A DNA stretch of 64,000 nt from Gavia stellata. Its lineage: Eukaryota; Chordata; Aves; Gaviiformes; Gaviidae. A model generated the notes under the pieces. The model saw only the letters and a list, made by a program, of their open reading frames with translations, was not told where the DNA came from and did no database searches. The stretch spans positions 5,491,034-5,555,033 of the forward strand of contig NC_082618.1 in the NCBI RefSeq assembly GCF_030936135.1, read 5' to 3'. Shown one piece after another: positions 12,735 to 25,065 of the stretch; position 1 is the stretch's first letter, and each line of letters begins with the position of its first letter. Position numbers and translations under genes: made by a program.

Positions 12735-15700
12735 CTGCAGCAAGAAACAGAGAGCACACGGAGCTGAGAATGATGCCCCAAATCCACCCCACCCTGCATC
12801 CATGCCACACAAGCCATTTAAGAGAGGGAAACAAGCTCAGCCTTTCACAGAAGATGCTCACTATGCATTTAGGAGACTAGAGAGAAGTGGACTGGCCTCA
12901 AAACCCTCTGGTTGAGGGCAAATGAGGTGCCACCACCCACTCCCTACCAATGCTAGCAACTTTTCTTGCTAATTTAGAGCAAAAACTCTTTGGAGAGACT
13001 CAGCTTCTTATGGTTTGTGGCCCCAGACACCACCAGTTGCTGCAGACCTGTACAAAACCAGCCCAGAGCTGTTGCTGATCTGCGTTGGGTGGATCCGTAA
13101 GCCCTGACCCAAGTCCAGATGCTCACTAGCCAGGAGCGTGCCAAGGCAAGTGGCCACTCCACATCCCTCCCCACCCATGCTCAGCACCGGTCCTGGCAGC
13201 GTTACGCTCTGACCACCCTGACGTGAGCTGCCAGCCTGTGAGCAAGAGCTCTCCGAGCACTTGTGCACACGAATGACTTGATTACACAAGCAGTTCCCAA
13301 ACTCTTTTCGCTGATCTGAGCTCCAGGGCTACGTCAGGCCCATTCAGGCTTCTGATCACTCAGTTTTGATCCAGGATCAGTCCCTTGACTCCTCCTGTGC
13401 AGCGTTGTACATGCACACAAAGCCAGAAGACAACCCTTTATGCACAGTCTGAGAATTACGGTAATACATATGTGGAGCATGATCCAAGCAAAGAATGGAC
13501 GGGAATGAGTACGGAAGCACCAAGAGGAACGCAGGGCGTAATAAAGAGCCTGTGCTGAGGGCAGTGATTTAGCACGTCCTCAAGATCTCAGCACACCTAG
13601 CTGCAGCTTCTCAGGTTAGAAAACAAGGAACATCTTGAAACAAGGGGCAATCTGCATCGACCAAGACTCAAGCCAGAGACTCAAGCCATTAAGAGATGAT
13701 TTGAAGAACAGAGAATGGGGTAGGAGCCTTAAGACATCTGGATAAAGACACAAAGGGCAGTGAGTAAATCCTAATGACTCACAGAGAAGGGACAGGAAGC
13801 AGAGACAAAAAATCACCATCACTCTTAGCCCCCAAGGGACTTAAAAAAGCAGACCCAAAGCCATCACATGGTCGACAAGCTGTCCAAGAGACACCAGAGG
13901 TCTGATATTTGGCATTCCTTGTCTGCTGTGTCATTGCAAGGAATCCTGTCCAGACCATCTGGACACACGTCTTGATGCCCAAATGCCAGACAGACCACTT
14001 GGAGATCCCCACACTGGTTCTCATGAGCAGGTGGGTATGACTGTGAATGAGCAAAATTAATTTTGTTTTACAATAAAGTCGCCTTCTCCCTCCTAAGGTC
14101 TCACGTCATTGATTGCTAGCTTAACTCCCAGCAGTCAGCAGGGAACTATGAGCTTCCTTCCCATCAAATGGAAAAGTTCAGGCCTCCCAAGAGGCAGAGC
14201 AGCAGTGGGTGGCTTCCACTGGAGGATGCCATCTGCGCGGAGAATGACATCCCTGCCGGATGGGGGAAGATCCCACGCTCCGTGGAGCGTCCCATCCATC
14301 ATGCTCGTGTGGCTTGCTAGCTTAAAAAAAGAAATAGAAAAAGAGTGAGCAAAGAACAGACACACCCACATGTCTGCATTTATAAGAGGAAAGCAACACT
14401 TTCTCCAGTAATTCATTGTAAATTAGTTTATGAGCTGCTCTGAGATTTTCACAGAACACCCCCAGCTCGACTGGTGTTGGTGACAAACCGCTCTAGATCA
14501 CCAGCAAAAGACCCCAGTCTCTGCAACTGATCTTTTCGATGAAATTTTTTCTCCCCTAATGCACCAAGGATTATTATTTTACTGCTCAAAACAGCAAATA
14601 ATACTTGAGGTAGCAAACCCAACAGCTGCCTCTGCCAGCTCTTTCTGTGGCAGGTTTCACACCAACGCATCTCCTCCTCAGGGACCGCCAGCATGACCAT
14701 GCTCAGCTTGCGCCAAAGCAGGGCTGCAGGGTTTTCTGTTCTACCCACCTGCGTCAGGTGCTCTGAACCCCAAATACAGAACCGACACCATTTTTTCCCC
14801 TAAGCTGTTGTTACCAAATATTCATCTGCACATCCTATAGCCACAAGCAGAGCAGGAGAGCAGAGGGAGGCTGTTTGGAGGGAGTCGGCGATTCATTTTC
14901 CTTCCTTTTTGAAACACAGCAGCACGAAATGGAAAACAAAAGAGGGTATCCTAGCAGAAGACCTGCCTCCTTCATGCACCGCCTTGCGCTCGTCAGGACA
15001 CTGGCCGAGAACAGCCAGGTGACAAAAGCTCACCCCCTTGGATGGCAGCAGTGCTTTGAATCCTGGACCACACACGCTGACCAGCTCCCACACGCAAGCA
15101 AAGGTACCCAGCCCAGCTGCACGTGAGTGCCACGTGCTCCGACATTCGCTTGCCCATCAGAATAGAAAAATATTTCCTGCGCTGGGACTGCTGGTCCAAA
15201 GGAGGAGCAAGGGGCATATTTCAGCCTCCTGCCAGTTCTCGCTGCTGAATGCTGTTTGAGCCAGCAGCTGTTTGCAGGAATTGGGAAGTGAGGAATGTGG
15301 GAGAGCTTCAGTAAGCCAAAATTACACAAGTCCCTGAGTTAAGGCAAACAAGAGAAAGAAAAGGCCTGAAATTGCAGTTCCTTCCCCCCTCCATGAATCC
15401 AGCAGCACACAAATATTAAAAGCTGAGAAATTCAATACCAGAGCCGCTCATGCGGTTTTCAACCTACCCACTTGGGCTGCCGTGTGTGTTACGCCAAGGC
15501 AGAGAGGGTTTGGGGTAGGCAGCTAGCAGAACTGTATGGAGATGGCTGGCTGCGGCGTGGGACGTGTTACACATCCCGCTTTACTGACATCGCGTTATGG
15601 ACGCTAGCAGCAGCAGTTCAGCTGCACCAGCTCCTTCACGCCAGCTCTGTCCTGAGGAGACTGGCAGCCCAGAGAGAGTAGCTACACATTTTGGCTAAAA

Positions 15701-17932
15701 TCTCAGGGACTATAACGCTTCATCTGGAGCTTTATAAATGCCTTGAAAGGCTAAAAGTCATACCAACCCCTAAAAGCTATGTTTATTCAGCTCCAATTAG
15801 AAATCCCATGGGCCACCTTGCCACAAATGAAAACAAAAGCGCAACTACTTGAAGTGCGAAGTTAAATATTTCGGCCAACTGCCCTCCACTCAGGAGGTAA
15901 TTCGTAACTTGGGCTCAGATCTTGAATTTGGATTTGTTTGGCTGGATCTTTACGCCCCAGCACAACCTCCGAAACGTTTGCCCACATGGCTTTAACTGGG
16001 GACTTGGACAGGAAAATAATTGGGTGCATTTCGGTTGTGTTTCCCAGCAGATTCACTCCCTATTCCTCAAGCTCCAGCTAATGGTGGTGAGAAAGCTGGG
16101 GAGGGGCAAGTGGGAATTAAAGCATTTGAAAGACATGTTTAGTTCTCAAACCTGTTCTACCTCCAGAAAGCAGAATTTTCTTTCGCTTTAAATGCGGCAT
16201 CTTAAAATTCACGTGTCTGAGATGATTTCTAAAAATGCCAAGTCCCTTTTTAAGTTTCTGAACTGAAATTGCCACCGCTGATAAAAGTTAAACGATATGC
16301 TATCTTGTACCTGGAAAAGAAAAGGCCTCAGGAACCCTTGAGCTGGGCTGCATTAAAAAAATAAAAATCACCAGATTGGTAAAACATAAACTTTTCAGCA
16401 GGTTGCTCAGCGAAGAGGGAGCCCAGGAGGGATTTGTTAAGCACCACTAACACCACGTGAGAGATGGGACTGGAAGGGCTACAAAGAGCCCATGGGAAAA
16501 GGTTACACACGGATTAGGAGAGCACGTAAAGCACGGAGAGGCAGCAGGGCTGTAATAAGCCCGTGACCCTGCGCAGGGTGCACAACTGGAGCAGCGTTAC
16601 AGGTGCCCTGTGCCACCCTGACCCCAAAGCACCCAGCCGAGGACCCCCCCCCATCATCCTATCGGCACTTCTAACTGTGAGTTAACTCACATCTAAGCAC
16701 ACTTTTCCGTACAGGAGCACCCAGCACCAACTAGCACACAGCTAGCAGCAACCAAGGGTAATACTAGAGCAAGGTGGTAGAGAGGAGGTTGAGTTAGTAA
16801 CTCCAGCTGCGCAGAGCTATCTGCCCTCGACACAGTCCTGCCTTTTTCCAGCCTCTGCTGATCCTCACGGCACAAGGTGCCTGGTTTGACAGCCAAAAGA
16901 ACAGAAGATATAAAACTCGACCACTCCAAACCTGGACACCTTCCATTCAAAACAAGCTTCAAGAGAGTTCCCTTCGGAGGAGAAAATAAAGACCGCAACT
17001 GAAGCAAAACAAAGCGTTTGCCTATCAGCTAGGCAGAGGACTTATTTCAGGCACGAATGAACAGGAAAGCTGAGGCTACGAGAAGAGGGCAGGTACACCC
17101 GGACACAGGATCACACCAAACCAGGCATCCCACTCGCTCGCTCCAGGGTCCTTCTGGGCACCGAAGCAAATCATTTATTTGCGGAGAGACTGTTTACTCG
17201 TGGGGGTGCAAACCTGGCAAGATCGGGAGGGCTCCCTCAGCTTCCCGAAAGCTTCGACTAGCACCAGGAGGGCTCTTCCTCTGCTTTTAGCTGGATGGCA
17301 CAGCCGGATTGCCGGGAAGGGCAAAGCCGAGCCCTGCCAAGGGGAGCTGGAGGCTCGGGGCCAGCCTGGCCGCTCCGCCGCGGACGTGCCCGCCAGAGAG
17401 CTCCAGCCGACCCCGGCAGCACCGACTGACCCGCGGCAGCCAAGGCAGCCGCCTCCTGGCTTCAGCACGGCACCCCCCCGCTTCCAACACCCGGCCACCC
17501 CGCTGTCAGACCCTCTCACGGGCCCAGCCCGGGCTCCGCAGGTGCGGGGAGAGGTTGGCCGGGCGGCACCGATCCCCTCCGGGAGCGAAGGAGGGGCCGG
17601 GGCCTGGTGCGAGGGGAACCGCGCCCCTGTCCCCCAGGCCGAGGGCGGGGAACGGCCCCCCGGGCCCGCAGGGGAAGGCCCGACTCCCGCCCGGCCGCGG
17701 CCGCCCCCCCCCCGCCTGCTCCGCCGCTCCCAGCGGGCTGAAGCGGCCCGGGCAGGGGCAGGCGGGGTCCGGCGCGGCCGCGCGTCGGTACCGGCCGCTC
17801 GCAGCCGTGACGGCCCCGGGAGAGGCCCCTCACGGACGGCCCGGGCCCTCCGCGCCGCAGGGAAGGGACTGCCGGCGCTGCCCGACCCCGCGCTGCCCGG
17901 CCCGGCCCGCCCGGCCCCGCCGCGCCCCTCAC
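12735..17932 (-). other. DTX2: DTX2 intron 1 (5' UTR intron)
   Basis: About 5.2 kb between the CpG-island exon and the first coding exon. There is an AT-richer, non-repetitive stretch near 15690-16290 that could hold regulatory sequence. I see no gene, no CR1 copy and no tandem array. The interval's existence depends on the inferred exon 1 donor at 17932. Confidence 0.55.
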
Positions 17933-18000
17933 CCCGAGTCCCGGCGGCGGTTGTTGCTGTGGGACTGCCGCTTCCCGGCCCGCGGCGGCGGAAGGCACCG
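17933..18000 (-). other. DTX2: Probable DTX2 untranslated exon 1
   Basis: On the minus strand the sequence reads GGGACTCGGG then gtgagg, a strong splice donor inside the CpG island (last exon base 17933). The 5' end is not determinable; I placed it at the NRF1-like site. This is inference from promoter position and donor strength; a transcript would be needed to fix it. Confidence 0.45.
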
Positions 18001-18009
18001 CGCATGCGC
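18000..18009. promoter_or_regulatory. NRF1-type site GCGCATGCGC
   Basis: A perfect 10-bp palindrome matching the NRF1 core in a CpG island next to the inferred DTX2 exon 1 donor. NRF1 sites typically lie within about 100 bp of start sites of CpG-island genes, so this helps place the promoter. Confidence 0.6.
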
Positions 18010-18065
18010 CCGCGCGGCCGCCTGGGGGATGTAGTGCGGGGGGCGGCGCCGGTAAGGCGCGGAGT

Positions 18066-18113
18066 GGGCGGGGCGAGCGTGGGGCGGGGCGAGCGTGGGG
18101 CGGGGCGAGCGTG
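18066..18113 (+). repeat. Three tandem 16-bp GC-box repeats
   Basis: The unit GGGCGGGGCGAGCGTG occurs three times in exact tandem (18066-18081, 18082-18097, 18098-18113). Each copy carries an Sp1-type GC box (GGGCGGGGC). The array joins the DTX2 CpG island to the GT-rich minisatellite that starts right after it. Confidence 0.85.
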
Positions 18114-20580
18114 GGGGTGCGTGAGCGTGACACGGGGTGTGTGGTACCGGGAGTGAGTGGGGCACCGGTGCGTGATACCGTGGGTGCGTGATGCTGGGTG
18201 TGCGTGCGTGCGGGTGAGACGGGGTGTGTGGTACGGGGCGTGCGTGGGGTACTGCGTGCGTGACACTGTGGGTGCGTGACACTGTGGGTGCGTGACACTG
18301 GGTGCGTGACAGTGGGTGAGTGTGATGCTGGGCGTGCCTGGGTGTGCCCATGTGTGTGTGGTGCTGCGGGTGTGTGTGCGGTACCGGGTGTGCGATATGG
18401 GCTGTGTGATACTGCCTGTGCGTATGATACGGGGTGTGCGATATGGGGGGGGTGTGGTACCGGGGGAGTGTGTGATATGGGGTGTGCGATATGGGCGGGG
18501 TGTGTGGTACCGGGGGTGTGTGTGATACGGGGTGTGCGATATGGGGTGTGCATGTGGTACTGGGTGTGCGATACGGGGTGTGCGATACGGGGTGTCTGTG
18601 TGGTACCGGGGGTGTGTGTGATACGGGGTGTGCGATATGGGGAGTGTGTGTGGTACCGGGGGTGTGTGTGATACGGGGTGTGCGATATGGGGAGTGTGTG
18701 TGGTACCGGGGGTGTGTGTGATACAGGGTGTGCGATATGGGGTGTGTGTGCAATACGGGGTGTGGGATACGGGGTGTGCAATATGGGGTGTGTGTGTGGT
18801 ACTGGGTGTGCGATACGGGGTGTGTGATACGGGGTGTCTGTGTGGTACCGGGGGTGTGTGTGATACGGGTTGTGCGATATGGGGTGTGTGTGCAATACGG
18901 GGTGTGGGATACGGGGTGTGCAATATGGGGTGTGCATGTGGTACTGGGTGTGCGATACGGGGTGTGCGATACGGGGTGTCTGTGTGGTACCGCGGGTGTG
19001 TGTGATACGGGGTGTGCGATACGGGGTGTGCGTGCGATACGGGGTGTGCGATACGGGGTGTGCGTGTGGTACCGGGGGTGTGATACGGGGTGTGCCATAC
19101 TGGGGGTGTGTGTGATACGGGGTGTGCAATACGGGGTGTGCGTGTGGTACCAGGTGTGTGGTACCAGGTGTGTGATACTGGGTGGGTGTGTGATACGGGG
19201 TGTGCGACACTGGGTGTGCGTGTCTGTGAGTGATATTCTCTGTGTGATGCTGGGTGTGCGTGTGGTACTGGGTGTGTGGTACGGGGTGCGTGATACTGGG
19301 TGTGCGATACTGGGTGTGCATGTGTGTGAGTGATACTCTGTGTATGATGCTGGCTGTGCATGTGGTACCAGGTGTGCGATAAGGGGCATGCGATACGGGG
19401 GGTGTGTGAGATATGGGGTGTGTGATACGGGGTGTGCGATACTGGGTGTGTGTGTGGTACGGGGTGTGTGATACTGGGTGTGCATGTGTGTGAGTGATAC
19501 TCTGTGTGTGATGCTGGGTGTGCATGTGGTACCGGGCATGGGATAAGGGGCGTGCAATACTGGGTGTGCGATAGGGGGGGTGTGTGTGGTACTGGGTGTG
19601 TGGTACAGGGTGTGTGATACTGGGTGTGCATGTGTGTGAGTGCGTGTGGTACCGGGTGTGCGATACGGGGCATGCGATACTGGGTGCGTGTGTGGTACCG
19701 GGTGTGTGATATGGGGTGTGCGATACTGGGTGCGTGTGTCTGTAAGTGATAAGGGGTGTGCGATGCTGGGTGTGAGCGTGGTACCAGGTGCATGATACGG
19801 GGTGTGTGGGTGTGATATGGGTGTGCGTGATACCGTGTGTGTGTGAGTGTGGTACTGGGTGTGTCTGTGTCTGTGTGTGTGCGCGATACTGGATGTGTGT
19901 GAGTGTGATGCTGGGTGTGAGTGTGATACTGTGTATGTGGGTGTGAGCATGTGCAATACTGGGTGTGTGAGATACTCTGTGTGTGTGAGACGGTGTGAGT
20001 GTGTGTTACTGCACGTGCATGAGTGTGATACTGTGTGTGAGTGTGGTACTGGGTATATGTGAGTGTGATGGTGTATGTGTGTGATACTATGTGTGAGTGT
20101 GTGCGTGTGTAATACTGCTTGTGTGCAATACCGCGTGTGTGTGAGTGTGACACGGTGTGAGTGCATGTGTGTGTTACTGCACATGTGTGAGTGTGGTACT
20201 CTGGGTGAGAGATACTCTGGGTGTGTGATACTCTGGGAGTGTGCGAGTGTCAGCACGTGTGTGTATCACACTCTGTGTGTGATACTCTGTGAGTGTGTGC
20301 TACCGTGTGTGCAAGATACTCTGTCTGTGTGTGGGATACTCCGTGTGTGTGATACCATGTGAGTGCGATACTGCGTGTGCAAGCGATGCCCGGTGTGAGT
20401 GTCAGCACGTGTGATACCGTGTGTGCGTGACACCACGTTTGTGTGATACTCCTGTTTCTGAGTGTGAGAATGTGTGTGTGAGGTACCGTATGTGTGTGAC
20501 CGTGTGTGTTTATAAGCATGCAAGCCTGCGTGAGAGGCTGTGTGCTTGTGCGTGAGCACAGAAGTGTGTGTACCCCTGTG
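18114..20580. repeat. GT-rich minisatellite of about 2.4 kb with higher-order structure
   Basis: Diverged tandem units of about 14-16 bp of the type GTGTGCGATACGGG, alternating with GTGTGGTACCGGG and GTGTGTGTGATAC forms. Higher-order periods can be read: an exact 50-bp period at 18601/18651/18701, and a block near 18751 recurring near 18893 (about 142 bp). To the right (after about 19850) units become longer and more GTGTGAGTGTGATACTG-like. Minus-strand frames are nearly stop-free, which gives spurious His/Thr/Pro-rich open frames of up to 992 codons. I do not count these as genes. Confidence 0.95.
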
Positions 20581-21020
20581 AGCACCCCCTGCCTCCCCCA
20601 GGAGCTGGGGGCAGAGCGGTGCCGGCCGTGCCCCTTGCACACCAAGCATGCCCCCCACACCGCGAGTGTGCCCCCGCACGCCTCCCTGTGCCCAGGGGTG
20701 AGGGGTCAGAGCCGCTTTGCTCGGTGACACTGCGGGGACAGCATCACCCCTTGTCCAAGGCGAGGGGACAGACACCCCCGCCCCGTGGGCTGTGCAGTCC
20801 TGGTGCCGTGGGGTCCATTGCCCAGCACCCCTGGGGACACAGATGGGTGCCCATCACTCCCGGGTGCCCATCACTCTCGTGTCCACCTTCAATCCTTCAA
20901 CCCACGGCAGCCCCCGGGCCCCGGGCTGGAGGACAAGCCTGGCTGCACAGGCGATGCCCGGCGGCTGCCAGCCTGCCTGCGGGCTGTAGAGGCAGGGCTG
21001 GGAAAGCCATGGAAAAAGAG
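20581..21020. other. Intergenic spacer
   Basis: GC-rich unique-looking sequence between the GT-rich array and the first CR1 fragment. Overlapping open frames on both strands show no domain. Nothing supportable is seen in it. Confidence 0.6.
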
Positions 21021-21283
21021 AGAATCACAGAATTACTATGGCTGGAAAAGACCTGTAAGATCATCAAGTCCAACCACCAGCCCAACCCCACCATGCCCAT
21101 TAAACCATGTCCCGCAGTGCCACGTCCACACGTTCCCTGAACACCTCCAGTGATGGTGACTCCACCACCTCCCTGGGCAGTTTATTCCAGTGCTTCACCA
21201 CTCTCTCAGCGAAGACATTTTTCCTAATATCCAGCCTGAACCTCCCCTGGCGCAACTTGAGGTCATTTCCTCTTGTCCTGCTG
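21021..21283 (-). mobile_element. CR1 LINE 3' fragment
   Basis: Starts with the reverse complement of the CR1 tail (GAATCACAGAATTACTATGG) followed by GGAAAAGACCTGTAAGATCATC and AAGTCCAACCACCAGCCC. It continues through CCTGAACACCTCCAG, TCCACCACCTCCCTGGGCAG and CTAATATCCAGCCTGAACCT to CTCTTGTCCTGCT. The element's sense strand is minus. It is a typical 5'-truncated copy of about 260 bp with no reverse-transcriptase frame. Confidence 0.9.
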
Positions 21284-24200
21284 GATTAAAGGACTTTTAA
21301 AATCTATTTTTACTGTAAAGGCAAGCAACAAAGAGAGAAAGAGATTTCTGGCTTTAAACAGTCTGAAAAGGGGGAGCAGCGCAGGGAAGTTGTCATCTCT
21401 CTGCTGAAAATCCTAGGGCAACCTGAACCACGCACTTTGCAGGAACGATGCAGGGTTAGAAGGAAAGAGCAGGAGCTAACACAGCCTTGCCCTTCCTTGC
21501 TTTTGCAGCTTTGAAGACATTTTTGATTTTGATGCCTTTTGATAAAATCTTTTTTTTTTTTTGTCATACCTAACGAGAGAGGTGTTGGTGCTGATGCTCA
21601 GCGATCAATACCCAGCCCCAGCTCTCCCCCACGCCCTGAATGGCTCCGCTCCTGCTTTGGGTTTCTTCTGTCATGCGCCGCTCCTCTGCTGGGACCGTTG
21701 TGCGGAGGACGGCAGAGCAGAGCAGGGAGCAGCGTGCATCCCCCTCCAGAGCAGAGTACGGGCCGTGGGTTTCCCCAGGACGGGTGGCACTGGTGTCTTC
21801 TGCCAACGGTTCTGCAGTATCTTGGGTCCAGGATACAGAATTTGCTCCTTTCAGAGAAACGTTACGCATACGCACGCTCCCAGCGTCATTACCTCTACCC
21901 CCATGGCTCAACCGAGCCTGTGACATCCACGTCTCGTTAGAGGTGCGGCCTCTAATGAAGCTTAATGCTTCTGGATGTCAGTCTGTGGGAGCTGCTTTCT
22001 AGACACTGACTCATCCCGTTGAAGGTGGCGTGTGACTCCTGGGGGGGCTGTGACCCGGAGCCCGATTCAGCCGGGGGTCGATCAGCTGCTCAGCTACGGC
22101 CTTGAGGAGTTATTTTTGGTTTCATTTACATTCATGCAAATCAGAAACAACCCCCCGGAGATGACCGCCACATGCGTTGTTTGAGCACGGGATGAGGATC
22201 GTTAAATACAACGCATGTGTGCAGCACATATCTCTGATAGTAGAGCACTGCTCCCTTCCAGCTGCCTGCTTCATCGTGATCAGACCCCTTGCAGGACGCA
22301 TGTGTTTATTTAGAGACTACATTAATTCTGGAACACCTTGCAGATAGGTCCGTTACGTCTTCATACTGTGTTAGAGGTAGGTGAGACCCCACCTGGGTTT
22401 TTCCCTTGACGGGTGCTTCAGCAGCAGAAGTCAAAACCACCACCAAGATATTTCGAAATCAGGAAGCATTCGCCAATCCTTATCAAATGACTTTAAACCT
22501 CCCCGGACTTTACACCCAGCAGCACTGATTCACCCACGACGTGCTGTGATACACCTGCTCCAGAGGTGCTCCAAAAGGCTTATAAAAATAAAGTACATTA
22601 CGCTTGGACTCAGTAATTATAGCGAAAATACCCTATAGAAACACCTTACACCATAGGCATGGAGGGATATTATAAAACTCTGCTTCCTGGGTTAAATACA
22701 GGGGAGTCATCTTTCCAGAGCTTATATAAGGTCAGTTTTCTGCTTACAGAGAATGTATAGTGCTGAGCACGTAACCATTGCAGCTGCGGTGAAAATCCTC
22801 CGGAGCTGCATCTCCCTGCAGTCCAGCCTCCTATGCAAATGCCCATGGATTTCCCTGTTCCAGGATGGATGAGACTGTCACATACTTGAGTTCAAAATAC
22901 TCACAAAGTACTAATAATTGCCAAATGTGATTGATAGCCTGCTTATAATGTGTCTGTTTAAGCAGCAAGTTTCACATTTACAACTCAGGTGCTTGGAATT
23001 CCTGTCTCCCGCGGCTGTAATAAGGAACCGAAGAGTGATGTGAAGATTTTTTTCCTTTCTACCTCGATACACACAAGCCTGAAAAATAGATAGGTACGCT
23101 TTATAAAGCCGTGCTGGGAGCAGATTCTGATCCGTGTGGTTGCACAGGTGGACAGGCATTAAATATCCTCGGATCCTAAATAGGAAAAGGTTTCAGGGAG
23201 AACTGAGGATGGTGCAGAATGGATTATACTGAGCCTGGCAGAGCGACACGGCATGGCTGGAAGATGAAGAGATGCTGCAAGTGAGCAGCAAGGAGTCCTG
23301 GCTGATGAGGGGAGCTGGGCGAGGGCTTTGGACGATGCTTCAGGATCTGAAGGGTGTTACAGGTAAAGGCTGCGGGGTGTCTGCAGGGATGTGGAAGAGC
23401 AGAGGTGCACTGGGTGTAGTTACCGGGAGAAAGGAAGGGCTGTACGACGGGGATAAACCAGCCAGGTGGTGCCTGAGCTGTGGGAAGAATCTAGAAGTGC
23501 ATTGGATTTATTTTCTTCTTATATTTTTATTTTTGAGCAGGAATTCATGAGCTTATCTGGTGGGACATCTTGCATCAGGGTACACAGAAGGCTCTGCAAG
23601 GCACGGTAGACGGCTAAGGTATCTCATCTCAGCAATACAAGCGCTTTGCTGGACCTCAGTCATCCTCTTACACCTCTCCCTCACTCGTCCAAGCCACAGC
23701 TCTATGCCATGATGGTCCAACACCCTGGAGGGGGTTAGCAGGGCCGAGGCACCACGTACAACACGAATCCCAGGCCTGACGAACAGCCGAGCCCGTCAGA
23801 CTCCGCTGCACAGATTCCTTCAACTATTTTGTGTGAGGGTGGCTGCAAAGATGCTCGATGCTCTTTGAGCTTGAAAGGTGAAGCTGAGTGTCCAGCTCTC
23901 CCTACGGACCCTGTTTGCTATTTACAGGGATGCACACCTCATAGTCCTCACTGTCTGCAAAAATATTTCATATGATATTTGATATGCTTTTTACCCTAAC
24001 GATCCACAGACTTTAACACAGTCCCTTATGCTTTTTTTTCAGCTGGATCCCTTATTTCCCGTGCTCACACACTGAAACAACCTTCTCTGCATGCTCCCCA
24101 AATCAGTATGCAAAGCAGCGACTCCTCCAACATGGGATCATCTTCTGTTTGAGCCATCTGCACCCTGGGGTAACTAGCCAAATATTTGTCATCTCCCTGT

Positions 24201-24756
24201 TTCTTTTCCTGCAGCGAGGCTGGAAGGCTGTCGAATTAATTTCCCCATGGCTGCTGCATCTCATGTATTTTTTGACTCCAGGTCCTGCACTAATGTATAT
24301 AAAACCTGATGCTTGAGGCTCAGTTCAATTGCCAGGGTCAGCCTCGTGCTCTGGGGAATAGCCCGGCCACTTAGCAAACTGTCTGACCAAGCTATGCTGG
24401 GATTGCTGCAGCACTCTGACTTCACAGCCCACTTGATTTCAGACTAGTTTCCCTGAGCAGACAGACCCGAAGTGACAGGAATTAGGAAGAAATTCCTCTG
24501 CAGGCAGAGGATAATAGGTGAAATTTCGTTTCATTCTCCTCTGCAGCAGCTGCTGCCGGTGCCTGCCAGGGACTGATTAGACAAAGCAGAGATGGGATCT
24601 GTTACAGCCGTCCTGCTCTTACCGGGTGACCTTGCTCGCCGACACCTGGGATTTGGCCGCGGAGGGGGACACGGCCCTGGTTCCTGCTGGTAGCGGGAGA
24701 TGCTCTGTGTGCTCTGCCAACCTCCCTGTGCCCCACTGCCTGCCTTCTCCAGGGAA
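21284..24756. other. Intergenic DNA between DTX2 and SSC4D, left part
   Basis: No recognisable coding exon. It includes a T-run (21550-21562) and AT-rich unique stretches at roughly 22100-22350 and 22560-23160. In the human order this interval would hold ZP3; I see no zona pellucida-domain exon. Short open frames lack domains. Confidence 0.6.
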
Positions 24757-25065
24757 ATCATGGAATCATGAATGGTTTGGGTTGGAAGGGACCTCTGAAG
24801 ACCATTTAGTCCAATCTCCGGTCATGGGGAGGGACATTCCACCAGATCAGGTTGCTCCAAGCCCCGTCCAACCTGACCTTGAACACTGATGATGATGGGG
24901 CATCCGCAGCTTCTCTGGGCAACCTGTTCCCGTGTCTCACCACCCTCATGGTAAAACATTTCTTATGTCCAATCTAAATTTGCCCTCTTTCAGTTTAAAA
25001 CCCCTGCCCCTTGTCCTGTCACTACAGACCCTGGTAAAAAGTCTCTCTCCATCCCTGCCTTTGCA
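24757..25065 (-). mobile_element. CR1 LINE 3' fragment
   Basis: Begins AATCATGGAATCATGAATGG, then GGTTGGAAGGGACCTCTGAA, GACCATTTAGTCCAATCTCC, GGGACATTCCACCAGATCAG, TTGCTCCAAGCCCCGTCCAA, CTGGGCAACCTGTTCC and GTGTCTCACCACCCTCATGG. It ends near CTTGTCCTGTCACTACA. This is a standard avian CR1 3' region in reverse orientation, of a different subfamily from the copy at 21021. It is 5'-truncated and non-coding. Confidence 0.92.

Larger units (their letters stand above)
1..18000 (-). other. DTX2: DTX2 gene, 5' half (runs off the left edge)
   Basis: Gene-level entry. DTX2 is a Deltex-family RING E3 ubiquitin ligase: N-terminal tandem WWE domains that bind ADP-ribose or partners, a proline-rich linker, a RING finger and a Deltex C-terminal domain. 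It is linked to Notch signalling and to ubiquitination of ADP-ribosylated targets. In this window I can place a probable untranslated exon 1 in the CpG island (ending at 17933), the first coding exon with WWE1 (12734-12346) and the second with WWE2 (7573-6988). They join in phase: the final g of one exon plus gg of the next makes Gly, giving RQDT-GTMRAVRRHLFP, the known DTX2 order. No RING or DTC exon is seen in 1-6987, so those lie beyond the edge. WWE sequence and synteny with SSC4D and YWHAG favour DTX2 over DTX1 or DTX4. Confidence 0.88.
17250..18113. promoter_or_regulatory. DTX2: CpG-island promoter of DTX2
   Basis: A dense CG-rich block follows much more AT-rich intronic DNA, with many CpG dinucleotides, GC boxes and GCGC runs. 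Inside are a perfect NRF1-type palindrome (GCGCATGCGC, 18000-18009), a ZNF143/Staf-like CTGGGGGATGTAGTGC (18022-18037) and three tandem GC boxes (18066-18113). It lies upstream of the DTX2 coding exons on the minus strand, as expected for the promoter. It might also drive transcription rightwards, but no plus-strand gene is visible. Confidence 0.8.

Noticed and set aside
17175-20153. 992-codon and 669-775-codon minus-strand open frames rich in His, Thr and Pro
   Set aside because: They are translations of the GT-rich minisatellite and the GC-rich CpG island in all three frames. No domain, codon bias or splice structure supports a protein.
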